Source: Streptococcus oralis (GTDB taxonomy: Bacteria > Bacillota > Bacilli > Lactobacillales > Streptococcaceae). From it: a DNA stretch of 64,000 nt. This document shows positions 26,790 through 34,542 of the stretch, one piece after another. Made by a program: the position numbers and the translations under genes. Under the pieces are notes generated by a model that was not told the origin of the DNA, searched no databases, and saw only the letters and a program-made list of their open reading frames with translations. Positions within the stretch are counted from its first letter, which is position 1. Each line of letters opens with the position of its first letter. The DNA is taken from contig NZ_CP019562.1 in NCBI RefSeq assembly GCF_001983955.1, positions 1,364,001-1,428,000 of the forward strand. The letters are read 5' to 3'.

Positions 26790-26922
26790 GATTCACCGCC
26801 TTAAAATTTTTGTTTACTCGGTGGTAAAGAATATTGTATGCAATAAATAGTATGATAAAACAAATGCCAAAGACGAGACTGAGTCCCAAAGCAATACCAA
26901 AAAATAGTTCGGTTAAAGTCAT
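26782..26922 (-). CDS. 46-residue membrane peptide within the exopolysaccharide operon
   Basis: Reading from an ATG at 26922 gives MTLTELFFGIALGLSLVFGI and continues as one long hydrophobic helix (about residues 6-31), then a basic end (YHRVNKNFKAVNHD). A strong ribosome binding site (AGGAGGG) lies five bases upstream. It starts nine bases after the degenerate GGDEF gene and overlaps the glycosyltransferase start by eight bases. This tight packing and good translation signal make it very likely real. I do not recognise a family. Small single-helix subunits accompany other synthases (compare PgaD-type partners), so an accessory synthase subunit is a reasonable inference. Confidence 0.82.
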   Translation of the reverse strand: MTLTELFFGIALGLSLVFGICFIILFIAYNILYHRVNKNFKAVNHD

Positions 26923-26931
26923 GTTTCCCTC

Positions 26932-27711
26932 CTAATATTCTACAATTACATCTGTCTCTAGTTGACGTTTGAGATGACTGGCGACATCCGCGTAGTCTTG
27001 GTATTTATCTTTATTATCAGAATTAATCACCAAATAGCCTGTTTGAAACTGAATTCCTTGATTGCCATCTTCTCCGTGAAAAACTAAACTGCTCAGTTTC
27101 TCCTGCAAACCATTCAAATAAAGTTTCTTCAAAGAATGTTGGTTAGTACTCGATAGAACGAGAAAATTACCATCCGAAACGTAATAGAGCTTATCATTGT
27201 AACTCAATTCCTGAGCAATTTCCTCTTGAATACGACTGAGCATCTGGTTATGTTCTTTTGGTTTAATCTGGAAGAACAAATCTTCATGTGCCCAATGAAT
27301 CAATAGAGATTGAACCGTAAAATCACTTTGTTCAGCGACCATAGCTTGGTAATCTGCTCGAGCTGCGTCTTCCTGTTCTTGGACCTTTGAGGCCACCTTG
27401 AAGAAATAATAACGAACCTTAAGTAGAATCCCAATCAAAAGAGGAAAACTGATTAATAAGAAGATCAGTTGCATGATTGGGATGTAAACCACACCCGCAA
27501 CCAAAACGATAAGTCCAAAACCAAATGCTAAGATAAGAGTCCAAGTAAGCAAAAGGTCAGATAATACCAACACGGCAAACAAGGCTAAAGCCAAAAACAA
27601 GATTTGTTCTAAAATGATTGCTCGAGCATACAAAAAACAAAGCACCAAAAGAATGACCTCACAAGCAAGCAAAGCCATAAGCCAGTTTTTAAATTGACTC
27701 CAATTTTTCAT
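26932..27711 (-). CDS. Four-TM protein with degenerate GGDEF-like domain (PelD/PssE-like)
   Basis: Four membrane helices lie within about residues 8-102, then a coiled linker (KVQEQEDAARADYQ) and a C-terminal domain of about 125 residues with GGDEF-fold spacing. The signature reads DKLYYVSDGNFLVLSS: SDGNF occupies the GGDEF position. The inhibitory-site RxxD, five residues before, reads SYND, so the Arg is lost. It should be catalytically dead and may not bind c-di-GMP. Architecture and context match receptors of synthase-dependent polysaccharide systems such as PelD and Listeria PssE. The assignment is by fold pattern, not alignment. It sits between the epimerase (6 bases) and the membrane peptide (9 bases). 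Confidence 0.78.
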   Translation of the reverse strand: MKNWSQFKNWLMALLACEVILLVLCFLYARAIILEQILFLALALFAVLVLSDLLLTWTLILAFGFGLIVLVAGVVYIPIMQLIFLLISFPLLIGILLKVRYYFFKVASKVQEQEDAARADYQAMVAEQSDFTVQSLLIHWAHEDLFFQIKPKEHNQMLSRIQEEIAQELSYNDKLYYVSDGNFLVLSSTNQHSLKKLYLNGLQEKLSSLVFHGEDGNQGIQFQTGYLVINSDNKDKYQDYADVASHLKRQLETDVIVEY

Positions 27712-27717
27712 TTTATC

Positions 27718-28866
27718 TTATTTCCCCCCTTTGAATTCAGATACAGAAGTCGCTGCCCCAAAGAACTGTTGAATGGATTGTACGATTCGTTCAGAGGCTC
27801 TTCCATCTCCATAAGGATTTGGTGCCTGAGACATTTGTCTATAAAGAGTTTCATCTGTTAAGAGTGCTGCCATCGCTTCTTTCACACGTACTGGATCCGT
27901 ACCAACTAGCTTCAACGTACCTGCTCTTACTCCTTCTGGACGTTCCGTCGTGTCACGAAGGACAAGGACAGGTTTGCCGAGAGAAGGCGCCTCTTCTTGA
28001 ACACCTCCAGAGTCAGTCATGATAAAATAGCTTCTTGAAGCCAAATTATGAAAATCAAGTACATCTAAAGGCTCGATCAAGTGAATACGATCGTGACCAG
28101 ATAAGATATCTTTTGCTGCTTCTTGCACAGCAGGGCTAAGGTGAACAGGATAAACAACTTCAATTTCCTGATGAAGATCGACCATCTCACGTAAAGCTGC
28201 AAAGACATTTCTCATTGGTTGACCTTGATTCTCACGACGATGCATGGTTACCAATACAAGTTTCTTATCTGGATCCAATTGATCTAGAACTTCATGATAG
28301 TAATCCGATTGAACGGTTAGTTTCAAGGCATCAATGGCTGTATTTCCCGTAATGACAATAGCAGACTCAGGATGATTTTCCTTGAGGAGATTTTCTTTAC
28401 TCTCACTAGTTGGAGCAAAATAAAGATCCGCTAAGTTATCAGTCATCTGACGATTCATTTCTTCTGGGAAAGGAGAATACTTATCAAAGGTCCTTAGACC
28501 AGCTTCAACGTGGCCGATACGTACCTGATTATAGAAAGCAACTAAACTTGCTGCAAAAGTTGTTGTTGTATCTCCATGAACAAGAATTATATCTGGAAGT
28601 TCTTGCTTAACAACTGGATCAAACTTTTCTAAAATTTTTCCAGTAATATCTAAGAGGGATTGATTTTTCCCCATAATATCCAGATCATAATGTGGCTCGA
28701 TGCTAAAAGTTTCAAGAACTTGATCTAGCATTTGGCGATGCTGAGCTGTCACAACTGTGATCGTCTCAATGCTGTCACTATGTTTTTGCAATTCTAACAC
28801 TAAAGGGGCCATTTTAATAGCTTCTGGTCGTGTTCCAAAAACAACCATCACTTTCAGTTTCTTCAT
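27718..28866 (-). CDS. UDP-N-acetylglucosamine 2-epimerase (non-hydrolysing, WecB/MnaA-like)
   Basis: Interconverts UDP-GlcNAc and UDP-ManNAc in the cytoplasm. Length 382 is normal. Motifs: VFGTRPEAIKMAPL at the N-terminus, LVHGDTTTT, VEAGLRT, PFPEEMNRQMTD, TMHRRENQG with the catalytic His, TDSGGVQEEAPSLGKP and TTERPEG binding the nucleotide. First gene of the five-gene operon. Ribosome binding site AAGGA. Its place here suggests the operon needs UDP-ManNAc, for the polymer itself or for its side groups. A housekeeping copy elsewhere cannot be excluded. Confidence 0.94.
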   Translation of the reverse strand: MKKLKVMVVFGTRPEAIKMAPLVLELQKHSDSIETITVVTAQHRQMLDQVLETFSIEPHYDLDIMGKNQSLLDITGKILEKFDPVVKQELPDIILVHGDTTTTFAASLVAFYNQVRIGHVEAGLRTFDKYSPFPEEMNRQMTDNLADLYFAPTSESKENLLKENHPESAIVITGNTAIDALKLTVQSDYYHEVLDQLDPDKKLVLVTMHRRENQGQPMRNVFAALREMVDLHQEIEVVYPVHLSPAVQEAAKDILSGHDRIHLIEPLDVLDFHNLASRSYFIMTDSGGVQEEAPSLGKPVLVLRDTTERPEGVRAGTLKLVGTDPVRVKEAMAALLTDETLYRQMSQAPNPYGDGRASERIVQSIQQFFGAATSVSEFKGGK

Positions 28867-28903
28867 TACGCTATCCTTCTACTATAATAAAATTTGATAA
28901 ATC

Positions 28904-28932
28904 ATATTAATTTGTATATCGAATAGTTCCAA
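28904..28932 (-). promoter_or_regulatory. Candidate promoter of exopolysaccharide-type operon
   Basis: -35 TTGGAA (28927-28932), 17-base spacer, -10 TAATAT (28904-28909), 4/6 matches each. It lies about 37 bases before the epimerase start, in an A+T-rich stretch where chance matches are common. Confidence 0.35.
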
Positions 28933-29224
28933 TTTCAATTAATTTGACTTTCATAATTATTTTACCGTCAATTTATTTATATGTCAAATTTTTTCCAAAT
29001 TATATTATTTCATTTCATTTAATTTTAACATTCTGTAACTTTTTTTGTAATGATATCGTTTACAACTAAAAATAGCCCATTTCCCGATATATTTCAGATT
29101 TTTTTCAGAAAATACGACAATACACAAACTATTATTTATATGTCTTGTTGTATATTTATATTTGTATTGATATTTCAAACAATTATATTCTACCACTTTG
29201 AGGAATAAATCAAACAATTTCAAA
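28933..29224. other. A+T-rich intergenic stretch upstream of the exopolysaccharide operon
   Basis: Part of the 436-base gap between the epimerase and the next acetyltransferase. It is very A+T rich. The only long frame uses a TTG start, has no ribosome binding site and resembles no protein. I see no repeat or RNA structure here. It could carry regulatory sites for the operon. Confidence 0.5.
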
Positions 29225-29255
29225 CAAAAAATCCCTTTTCCGAATGAAAAAGAGA
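29225..29255 (-). terminator. Intrinsic terminator after acetyltransferase gene
   Basis: A 10-bp stem with G-T pairs (29232-29241 with 29246-29255), GAAT/ATTC loop, and TTTTTTG on the minus strand. Confidence 0.7.
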
Positions 29256-29302
29256 CTGTGATTGTTTACTATATTTAAAATTTAAATCTTATAAAATCTG
29301 TC

Positions 29303-29812
29303 TTAAAACAAATTTTTCGACAGATACAAGACCAATTCTCCGATATCTTCATACACCGCATTCATGGCCGGTTGATGGTTCTGATACCAAACACCCGTCC
29401 CATCTGGAATATAGCCTCGTTTGATGTACAATCTCTGGGCAGGTCCATACCCTGAATGGAGCCCAACACCAAGGGTCACCTTATCCGATATGAGCCTAAC
29501 TCGTTTTTCTGCTTCTTCCAGCAAGAGATTTCCAATACCTTGATTTTGAAAAGGTTCAAAGACATTGAAATCTGAGAGTTCTGGATAGATTTCTGCAAAA
29601 GGCCCCTGCTTAGCGCAGGGCAAAATTGTGATATAACCCGCTAAAGCACCCTCAACCTCTGCAACTAAGACTTCTCTCTCCCCACATTCTTGTTCCTTAA
29701 AGTATCGAGTTAAAATCTCCTCTCTACTTGACCAACCTTGGCTGATAAATCCTCGAGATAGATCTTGTATGTCAGATTCTTGCATTTTTCTAATTGAACA
29801 TATCGTCTTCAT
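29303..29812 (-). CDS. GNAT-family N-acetyltransferase (169 aa)
   Basis: It begins CSIRKMQESDIQDLSRGFISQGW. The acetyl-CoA loop is FQNQGIGNLLLEEAEKR (about residues 90-106), followed by GYGPAQRLYIKRGYIPDGTG, the C-terminal motif that carries the usual Tyr. Ribosome binding site AAAGGAG and an extended -10 upstream. It lies between the exopolysaccharide-type operon and rpsR, so it belongs to the accessory stretch not recalled in pneumococcus. Substrate unknown; a sugar or antibiotic amine is possible but unsupported. Confidence 0.9.
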   Translation of the reverse strand: MKTICSIRKMQESDIQDLSRGFISQGWSSREEILTRYFKEQECGEREVLVAEVEGALAGYITILPCAKQGPFAEIYPELSDFNVFEPFQNQGIGNLLLEEAEKRVRLISDKVTLGVGLHSGYGPAQRLYIKRGYIPDGTGVWYQNHQPAMNAVYEDIGELVLYLSKNLF

Positions 29813-29865
29813 AAGTTGCTCCTTTATAGCTTTCTCCTACCATTATAGCACGATAATAAAGATTA

Positions 29866-30073
29866 AAAGAAAAACCTAGTAAGATAAAAGGATCTTACTA
29901 GATCAACAGGGAATCCTTTCTAACAAAGTCCCATAAAAATCTGAAAAAGAGGTCCCCCGGACCTCAACTCGCTCTCTCATTTCCATGCTCGTGAAAAAAA
30001 GACCCGTATGGGTCTTAATTCGCTTTCTTATTTCCGAGCTCATGAAAAAGAGGTCCACCCGGACCTCTTTTTT
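29866..30073 (-). terminator. Four stacked intrinsic terminators downstream of rpsR
   Basis: In transcription order on the minus strand: a 12-bp stem at 30045-30072; a 6-bp stem at 30000-30015; a 7-bp stem at 29949-29965; and a perfect 10-bp stem at 29876-29901. Each is followed by a T run. The first three are imperfect tandem copies at 50-51-base spacing with related linkers (TTTCC-[AG]-[TA]-GCTC). Confidence 0.8.
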
Positions 30074-30311
30074 AATCTTCGTTTACGAAAGGCATCAAAG
30101 CCATTACGCGAGCGCGTTTGATAGCTGTTGTTACTTTACGTTGGTTTTTAGCTGAAGTTCCTGTTACACGACGAGGAAGGATTTTCCCACGTTCTGAAAC
30201 GAAACGGCTAAGAAGCTCAGTATCTTTGTAATCAACATATTCAATTTTGTTTGCTGCGATGTAATCAACTTTTTTACGGCGTTTGAATCCGCCACGACGT
30301 TGTTGAGCCAT
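30072..30311 (-). CDS. rpsR: 30S ribosomal protein S18
   Basis: 79 residues, typical of S18. The core [20 protein letters not shown] and [15 protein letters not shown] is conserved, with a basic N-terminus ([13 protein letters not shown]). It binds 16S rRNA as a dimer with S6. Third gene of the rpsF-ssb-rpsR operon, 31 bases after ssb. Strong ribosome binding site. A stack of terminators follows. Confidence 0.98.
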   Translation of the reverse strand: MAQQRRGGFKRRKKVDYIAANKIEYVDYKDTELLSRFVSERGKILPRRVTGTSAKNQRKVTTAIKRARVMALMPFVNED

Positions 30312-30342
30312 GTTTTTTCTCCTTTATAGTATTAATTGTCCA

Positions 30343-30813
30343 TTAGAATGGTAAATCATCATCTGAAATGTCCAATGGATTGGTTGCTCCAAATGGATTT
30401 TCAGAACGTGAAAAGTCTGGTACTGGGTTTGCAGGTGCTGATTGGCCAGCAGTTGGTGCAGAATAAGCTCCACCTGAATGTCCTTCACGCACTCCGCGGC
30501 TTTCCAACATTTGGAAATTCTCAGCCACGACTTCTGTTACGTAGACACGTTGTCCTTGCTGGTTATCGTAACTACGAGTCTGGATACGGCCTGTGATCCC
30601 GATAAGAGAGCCTTTCTTAGCCCAGTTAGCAAGATTTTCAGCCTGTTGGCGCCACATAACGACATTGATAAAATCAGCCTCACGTTCGCCATTTTGACTC
30701 TTAAATGTACGGTTTACTGCAAGAGTAAAAGTCGCAACTGCTACATTTGATGGGGTATAACGTAACTCAGCGTCACGTGTCATACGCCCTACAAGTACAA
30801 CATTGTTAATCAT
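30343..30813 (-). CDS. ssb: Single-stranded DNA-binding protein Ssb
   Basis: An N-terminal OB fold (about residues 1-105), starting [22 protein letters not shown], with [26 protein letters not shown] as the typical central part. A Gly/Ser/Pro-rich linker leads to the acidic tip DISDDDLPF that recruits replication and repair proteins. 156 residues: the housekeeping replicative copy, as its operon with rpsF and rpsR shows, not the shorter competence-induced paralogue. Confidence 0.98.
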   Translation of the reverse strand: MINNVVLVGRMTRDAELRYTPSNVAVATFTLAVNRTFKSQNGEREADFINVVMWRQQAENLANWAKKGSLIGITGRIQTRSYDNQQGQRVYVTEVVAENFQMLESRGVREGHSGGAYSAPTAGQSAPANPVPDFSRSENPFGATNPLDISDDDLPF

Positions 30814-30824
30814 AATTTACCTTC

Positions 30825-31115
30825 TTACGCGTCAAGTTTGACGATCATGTGACGAAGAATGTCAGTGTTGATTTTTGAAAGACGGTCAAACTCTTTAAGA
30901 GCTGCGTCGTCGTTTGCTTCAACGTTAACGATGTGGTAAAGTCCTTCACGGAAATCTTGGATTTCGTATGCAAGACGACGTTTTTCCCATGATTTTGATT
31001 CAACAACAGTTGCACCGTTGTCAGTCAAGATAGAGTCAAAACGTGCTACCAAAGCGTTTTTCGCTTCTTCTTCAATGTTTGGACGAATGATATAAAGAAT
31101 TTCGTATTTAGCCAT
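30825..31115 (-). CDS. rpsF: 30S ribosomal protein S6
   Basis: 96 residues, normal for S6, with the ferredoxin-like fold pattern: [21 protein letters not shown] at the N-terminus and [27 protein letters not shown] at the centre. Partner of S18. First gene of the operon. Strong ribosome binding site AGGAGG. Its leader of about 70 bases is long enough for S6:S18 autoregulation, known in many bacteria, but I could not identify the RNA motif with confidence. Confidence 0.98.
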   Translation of the reverse strand: MAKYEILYIIRPNIEEEAKNALVARFDSILTDNGATVVESKSWEKRRLAYEIQDFREGLYHIVNVEANDDAALKEFDRLSKINTDILRHMIVKLDA

Positions 31116-31189
31116 TGATATGTTCCTCCTTTTGGTCTAATGACCCCAAGACTTTGCAAGGGGTAAGTGAGGTTTGCTCACAATTAATT

Positions 31190-31218
31190 ATTATACTAGA
31201 AAAACTGATAGATAGCAA
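31190..31218 (-). promoter_or_regulatory. Promoter of rpsF-ssb-rpsR
   Basis: -35 TTGCTA (31213-31218), 17-base spacer, perfect -10 TATAAT (31190-31195). The predicted leader has a short ACCCC/GGGGT hairpin (about 31143-31164), which might take part in autoregulation; this last point is weak. Confidence 0.75.
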
Positions 31219-31225
31219 GATAAAA

Positions 31226-31256
31226 GTGAAAAAAGAAGATGAAAATATCTTCTTTT
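31226..31256 (-). terminator. Intrinsic terminator after asnS
   Basis: A 10-bp stem (31231-31240 with 31247-31256) and a TTTT run on the minus strand. It overlaps the upstream side of the rpsF promoter region. Confidence 0.8.
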
Positions 31257-31263
31257 TACTAGT

Positions 31264-32607
31264 TTATGGTTTGATACGGTGCAACATACGTGGGAATGGA
31301 ATAGCTTCACGGATGTGTTTTGTACCTGCTGCGAAGGTTACCATACGTTCAATACCGATACCAAATCCACCATGTGGTACTGTACCGTATTTACGAAGGT
31401 CAAGGTAAAATTCGTATTCTGTACGATCCATGCCCAGTTCTTCCATTTTAGCGACAAGGGCATCGTAGTCTTCCTCACGCATAGAACCACCGATGATTTC
31501 TCCGTAACCTTCTGGTGCAAGCAAGTCTGCACAAAGTACGCGCTCTGGATTTCCAGGAACTGGTTTCATGTAGAAGGCCTTGATAGCTGCTGGGTAGTTC
31601 ATGACAAATGTTGGCACACCAAAGTGGTTTGAAATCCATGTTTCGTGTGGTGAACCAAAGTCATCGCCATGTTCCAAATGCTCGTAGTCAGCATCTTCAT
31701 CATTTTCATGCTCTTGCAAGAGATCAATGGCTTGATCGTAAGTGATGCGTTTGAATGGCTCTGCAATGTAGCGTTTCAAGAGCTCTGTATCACGTTCCAA
31801 GGTTTCCAAGGCTTGAGGCGCACGATCCAAAACGCCTTGAAGAAGAGCTTTAACATAAGCTTCTTGCAAGTCAAGTGACTCATCGTGTGTCAAGTAGGAG
31901 TACTCCGCATCCATCATCCAGAACTCAGTCAAGTGACGGCGTGTTTTTGATTTTTCAGCACGGAATACTGGACCAAAGTCAAAGACGCGACCAAGGGCCA
32001 TAGCACCAGCTTCAAGGTAAAGCTGACCAGATTGACTCAAGTAGGCTGGTGTTCCAAAGTAGTCTGTTTCGAAAAGTTCTGTAGAATCTTCTGCCGCATT
32101 TCCTGAAAGAATTGGGCTATCAAACTTCATGAAGCCATTTTTATCAAAGAACTCATAAGTTGCATAGATGATAGCATTACGGATTCGCATCACAGCCACT
32201 TGCTTACGAGAACGGAGCCACAAGTGACGGTTGTCCATCAAAAAGTCTGTTCCGTGTTCTTTTGGTGTGATTGGGTAGTCTTGAGATTCACCGATCACTT
32301 CGATGTCTGTAATATCCAACTCATAGCCAAACTTAGAACGTTCGTCTTCTTTGACAATTCCTGTCACATAAACTGAAGTCTCTTGGCTCAATCGTTTGAT
32401 GACATCAAACTTCTCAAGTCCCACTTCTTCACCAAATTTTTCAATAAAGTTTGGTTTAAAGGCTACACCTTGGAAGAAGGCTGTTCCATCACGCAATTGC
32501 AAGAAGGCAATTTTCCCTTTTCCTGATTTATTGGCAACCCAGGCTCCGATGGTCACTTCTTGACCAACGTAGTCTTTTACATCAATAATTGTTACACGTT
32601 TTGTCAT
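31264..32607 (-). CDS. asnS: Asparaginyl-tRNA synthetase
   Basis: A class IIb synthetase, 447 residues. The N-terminal OB-fold anticodon-binding domain (about residues 1-110) is followed by the catalytic core with motif 2 [23 protein letters not shown] split around FGPVFRAE, and motif 3 [10 protein letters not shown] near the C-terminus. It charges tRNA-Asn with asparagine. Ribosome binding site AAAGGAAG, with its own promoter (TGGTAAAAT) after the aspC terminator. No T-box is seen in the short leader. tseB-aspC-asnS order is kept in Bacillus (ypmB-aspB-asnS). Confidence 0.98.
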   Translation of the reverse strand: MTKRVTIIDVKDYVGQEVTIGAWVANKSGKGKIAFLQLRDGTAFFQGVAFKPNFIEKFGEEVGLEKFDVIKRLSQETSVYVTGIVKEDERSKFGYELDITDIEVIGESQDYPITPKEHGTDFLMDNRHLWLRSRKQVAVMRIRNAIIYATYEFFDKNGFMKFDSPILSGNAAEDSTELFETDYFGTPAYLSQSGQLYLEAGAMALGRVFDFGPVFRAEKSKTRRHLTEFWMMDAEYSYLTHDESLDLQEAYVKALLQGVLDRAPQALETLERDTELLKRYIAEPFKRITYDQAIDLLQEHENDEDADYEHLEHGDDFGSPHETWISNHFGVPTFVMNYPAAIKAFYMKPVPGNPERVLCADLLAPEGYGEIIGGSMREEDYDALVAKMEELGMDRTEYEFYLDLRKYGTVPHGGFGIGIERMVTFAAGTKHIREAIPFPRMLHRIKP

Positions 32608-32722
32608 AATCTATCTTCCTTTTTTCGTTTAACTTGTCCGAAGACATCATTACCCACTATTTTACCATAAATAGACTGTGATAGCTAGGTTCTACTAGAG
32701 AAAAATCGCGAGATTTTCGTTA

Positions 32723-32752
32723 CAAAAAATCTTCGCTAAAAAGGCGAAGATT
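32723..32752 (-). terminator. Intrinsic terminator after aspartate aminotransferase gene
   Basis: A 9-bp stem AATCTTCGC/GCGAAGATT (32728-32736 with 32744-32752) with T-rich sequence downstream on the minus strand. Confidence 0.8.
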
Positions 32753-32759
32753 CTAAGTT

Positions 32760-33938
32760 TTATTTTTCCATAAATTGATGCAAACGACGAATAGCTTCTT
32801 TTAATGTATCCAAGTCTGTGGCATAGCTGAGACGAACATTTTCTGGTGCTCCAAATCCAGCTCCTGTAATCAAGGCCAGTCCGACTTCTTCGAGAATAGC
32901 CGTTGCAAACTCTGTCACATCTGTATAACCCTTCATTTCCATCGCTTTTTTAACATTTGGGAAGAGATAGAAGGCTCCTTGGGGCTTGACAACTTCAAAA
33001 CCTGGGACTTGGCACAAGAGTGGATAAATGGTATTCAAACGTTCTTCAAAGGCTTGGCGCATGGTTTCAACAGAGTCTTGCGGTCCAGTTAGGGCTTCAA
33101 TGGTAGCATATTGAGATACTGCTGTCAGATTTGAAGTCGTTTGTCCTGTTAATTTGCTCATGGCAGCGATAATTTCAGGATTTCCCACAGCATAACCTAC
33201 CCGCCAACCAGTCATGGCATAAGCCTTAGATACTCCGTTGATAACGATGGTTTGCTTGCGAATGGCTTCTGACAGACTAGAGATTGGAACAAATTCATTT
33301 CCGTTATAGACCAGACGTCCGTAGATATCATCTGCTAGGATGAGGACATCATGTTCAACAGCCCAATTTCCGATAGCCATCAATTCCTCACGAGTGTAAA
33401 TCATACCGGTCGGATTCGATGGTGAATTGAGAACCAAGACCTTGGTCTTATCTGTTCGGGCCGCTTCTAGCTGCTCGACTGTTACTTTAAAGTGATTGTC
33501 TTCCTTAGCCTGGACAAAGACTGGCACACCTTCTGCCATCTTGACCTGGTCTCCATAGCTGACCCAGTATGGTGTAGGAATGATGACCTCATCACCTGGA
33601 TTGACCACAGCCATAAAGAAGGTGTAGAGAGAGAACTTAGCACCAGTGGCAAAGGTAATCTCGTTAGCCGCTACGGAATACCCGTAGTAGCGTTCAAAAT
33701 AGGTATTAACCGCAGCCTTTAAGTCTGGCAGACCTGAAGCAACTGTATAAAAGGAAGCTCGTCCATCTCGAATCGCTTCTACCGCTGCATCCTGAATGTT
33801 TTCAGGAGTATGAAAATCAGGCTGTCCCAAGGTTAAGAAAAGAACATCCTTTCCCTGAGCTTTTAATGCTTTGGCTCTTGCATCACTAGCTAGAGTGACA
33901 CTTTCTTCCATTTCTAGTACACGTTTGGATAGTTTCAT
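32760..33938 (-). CDS. Pyridoxal-phosphate aspartate aminotransferase
   Basis: A class I aminotransferase of the Bacillus AspB subgroup, 392 residues. The PLP lysine is K238 in NGVSKAYAMTGWRVGY; NSPSNPTG (about residues 171-178) and the Asp in LADDIYGRL bind the cofactor. It converts aspartate and 2-oxoglutarate to oxaloacetate and glutamate. It follows the TseB-like gene by nine bases, and asnS lies downstream after a terminator. Probable operon with tseB. Confidence 0.95.
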   Translation of the reverse strand: MKLSKRVLEMEESVTLASDARAKALKAQGKDVLFLTLGQPDFHTPENIQDAAVEAIRDGRASFYTVASGLPDLKAAVNTYFERYYGYSVAANEITFATGAKFSLYTFFMAVVNPGDEVIIPTPYWVSYGDQVKMAEGVPVFVQAKEDNHFKVTVEQLEAARTDKTKVLVLNSPSNPTGMIYTREELMAIGNWAVEHDVLILADDIYGRLVYNGNEFVPISSLSEAIRKQTIVINGVSKAYAMTGWRVGYAVGNPEIIAAMSKLTGQTTSNLTAVSQYATIEALTGPQDSVETMRQAFEERLNTIYPLLCQVPGFEVVKPQGAFYLFPNVKKAMEMKGYTDVTEFATAILEEVGLALITGAGFGAPENVRLSYATDLDTLKEAIRRLHQFMEK

Positions 33939-33947
33939 ATGCCCTCC

Positions 33948-34424
33948 TTATTGGATCACTGCTCCTGTTTCAAAATCTATCAGATAGTAGTGGTTTCCTG
34001 ACTTAACTTCCCAAATCGGCTTGTCCTGATAGCGACCAAAAGTGACTTTGTCAATGTCACTAGCACCTTTTTCCCTCGAAATCGTCGCTGCCTTGTCTTG
34101 AGAAATCCCCTTATCTAGCTGATAAACGTAAATCTTGTGGTCATTCTTTTCAATCAGTACGGCAATGGCCTCTTGCTTTTTATTATGCCCCAGAAGGCTG
34201 TAATAAGCTTCCGAACCATTAAAAAAATCAACCTGATCTGCCTTTTCCAATTCTGCATACTGCTTGGCCAGTTTTTCTCCTTCAACACTAGCATCTTGAT
34301 AGGGTTTCATGCTAAGCGAAATCAGGTAAAGAAAGGATCCAGTCAGCACTAGTATCACCAGAGAAATGCCGATTCCGTATTGTATAAGTAGCTTGTTTTT
34401 TGCTTTTTTCTGTCTTAGTTTCAC
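33948..34424 (-). CDS. TseB/YpmB-like membrane protein (DUF5590)
   Basis: A single N-terminal membrane helix (about residues 14-36, LIQYGIGISLVILVLTGSFLYLI) and an extracellular domain ending YYLIDFETGAVIQ, typical of the YpmB/TseB group (DUF5590, PepSY-like). In Bacillus TseB helps control cell-wall elongation through PBP2A. The start codon is GTG at 34424, and no ribosome binding site lies at a working distance. A TAAAAT -10 ends six bases upstream, so the mRNA is likely leaderless. Operon with the aminotransferase. Confidence 0.9.
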   Translation of the reverse strand: MKLRQKKAKNKLLIQYGIGISLVILVLTGSFLYLISLSMKPYQDASVEGEKLAKQYAELEKADQVDFFNGSEAYYSLLGHNKKQEAIAVLIEKNDHKIYVYQLDKGISQDKAATISREKGASDIDKVTFGRYQDKPIWEVKSGNHYYLIDFETGAVIQ

Positions 34425-34430
34425 TCGTCT

Positions 34431-34459
34431 ATTTTACCATCTATCCTCCTGTATTACAA
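34431..34459 (-). promoter_or_regulatory. Promoter of tseB-aspC, likely leaderless with GTG start
   Basis: -35 TTGTAA (34454-34459), 17-base spacer, extended -10 TGGTAAAAT (TAAAAT at 34431-34436), six bases to GTG. A GGAGG at 34445-34449 on the minus strand precedes an ATG followed at once by a stop, so it does not serve this gene. Confidence 0.55.
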
Positions 34460-34507
34460 GTGAAGACAGGAACATTCTGAGATTCTTTTCCTATAAAATA
34501 TAAGTTC

Positions 34508-34536
34508 TTGTTTTTCTCTCTCATTATTGATAAAAT
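34508..34536 (+). promoter_or_regulatory. Promoter of marR gene, likely leaderless
   Basis: -35 TTGTTT (34508-34513), 17-base spacer, -10 TAAAAT (34531-34536), six bases to ATG, no Shine-Dalgarno sequence. Confidence 0.55.
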
Positions 34537-34542
34537 AACCTT

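Noticed and set aside
29005-29223. 72-codon minus-strand frame in the A+T-rich gap upstream of the epimerase
   Set aside because: It uses a TTG start with no ribosome binding site, has low-complexity Tyr/Lys/Asn composition typical of A+T-rich noncoding DNA, and resembles no protein.
29944-30073. Short repeats after rpsR as a CRISPR array
   Set aside because: Only three imperfect units, each a hairpin with a T run, and the linkers are similar rather than unique; they are terminators.
30343-30813. ssb as the competence-induced ssbB with a ComX box
   Set aside because: It lies in the rpsF-ssb-rpsR operon, has the longer linker and acidic tip of the housekeeping copy, and no TACGAATA box was seen.
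32608-32759. T-box or other riboswitch before asnS
   Set aside because: The gap is short and is explained by the aspC terminator, a -10 promoter and a ribosome binding site; no T-box sequence was seen.
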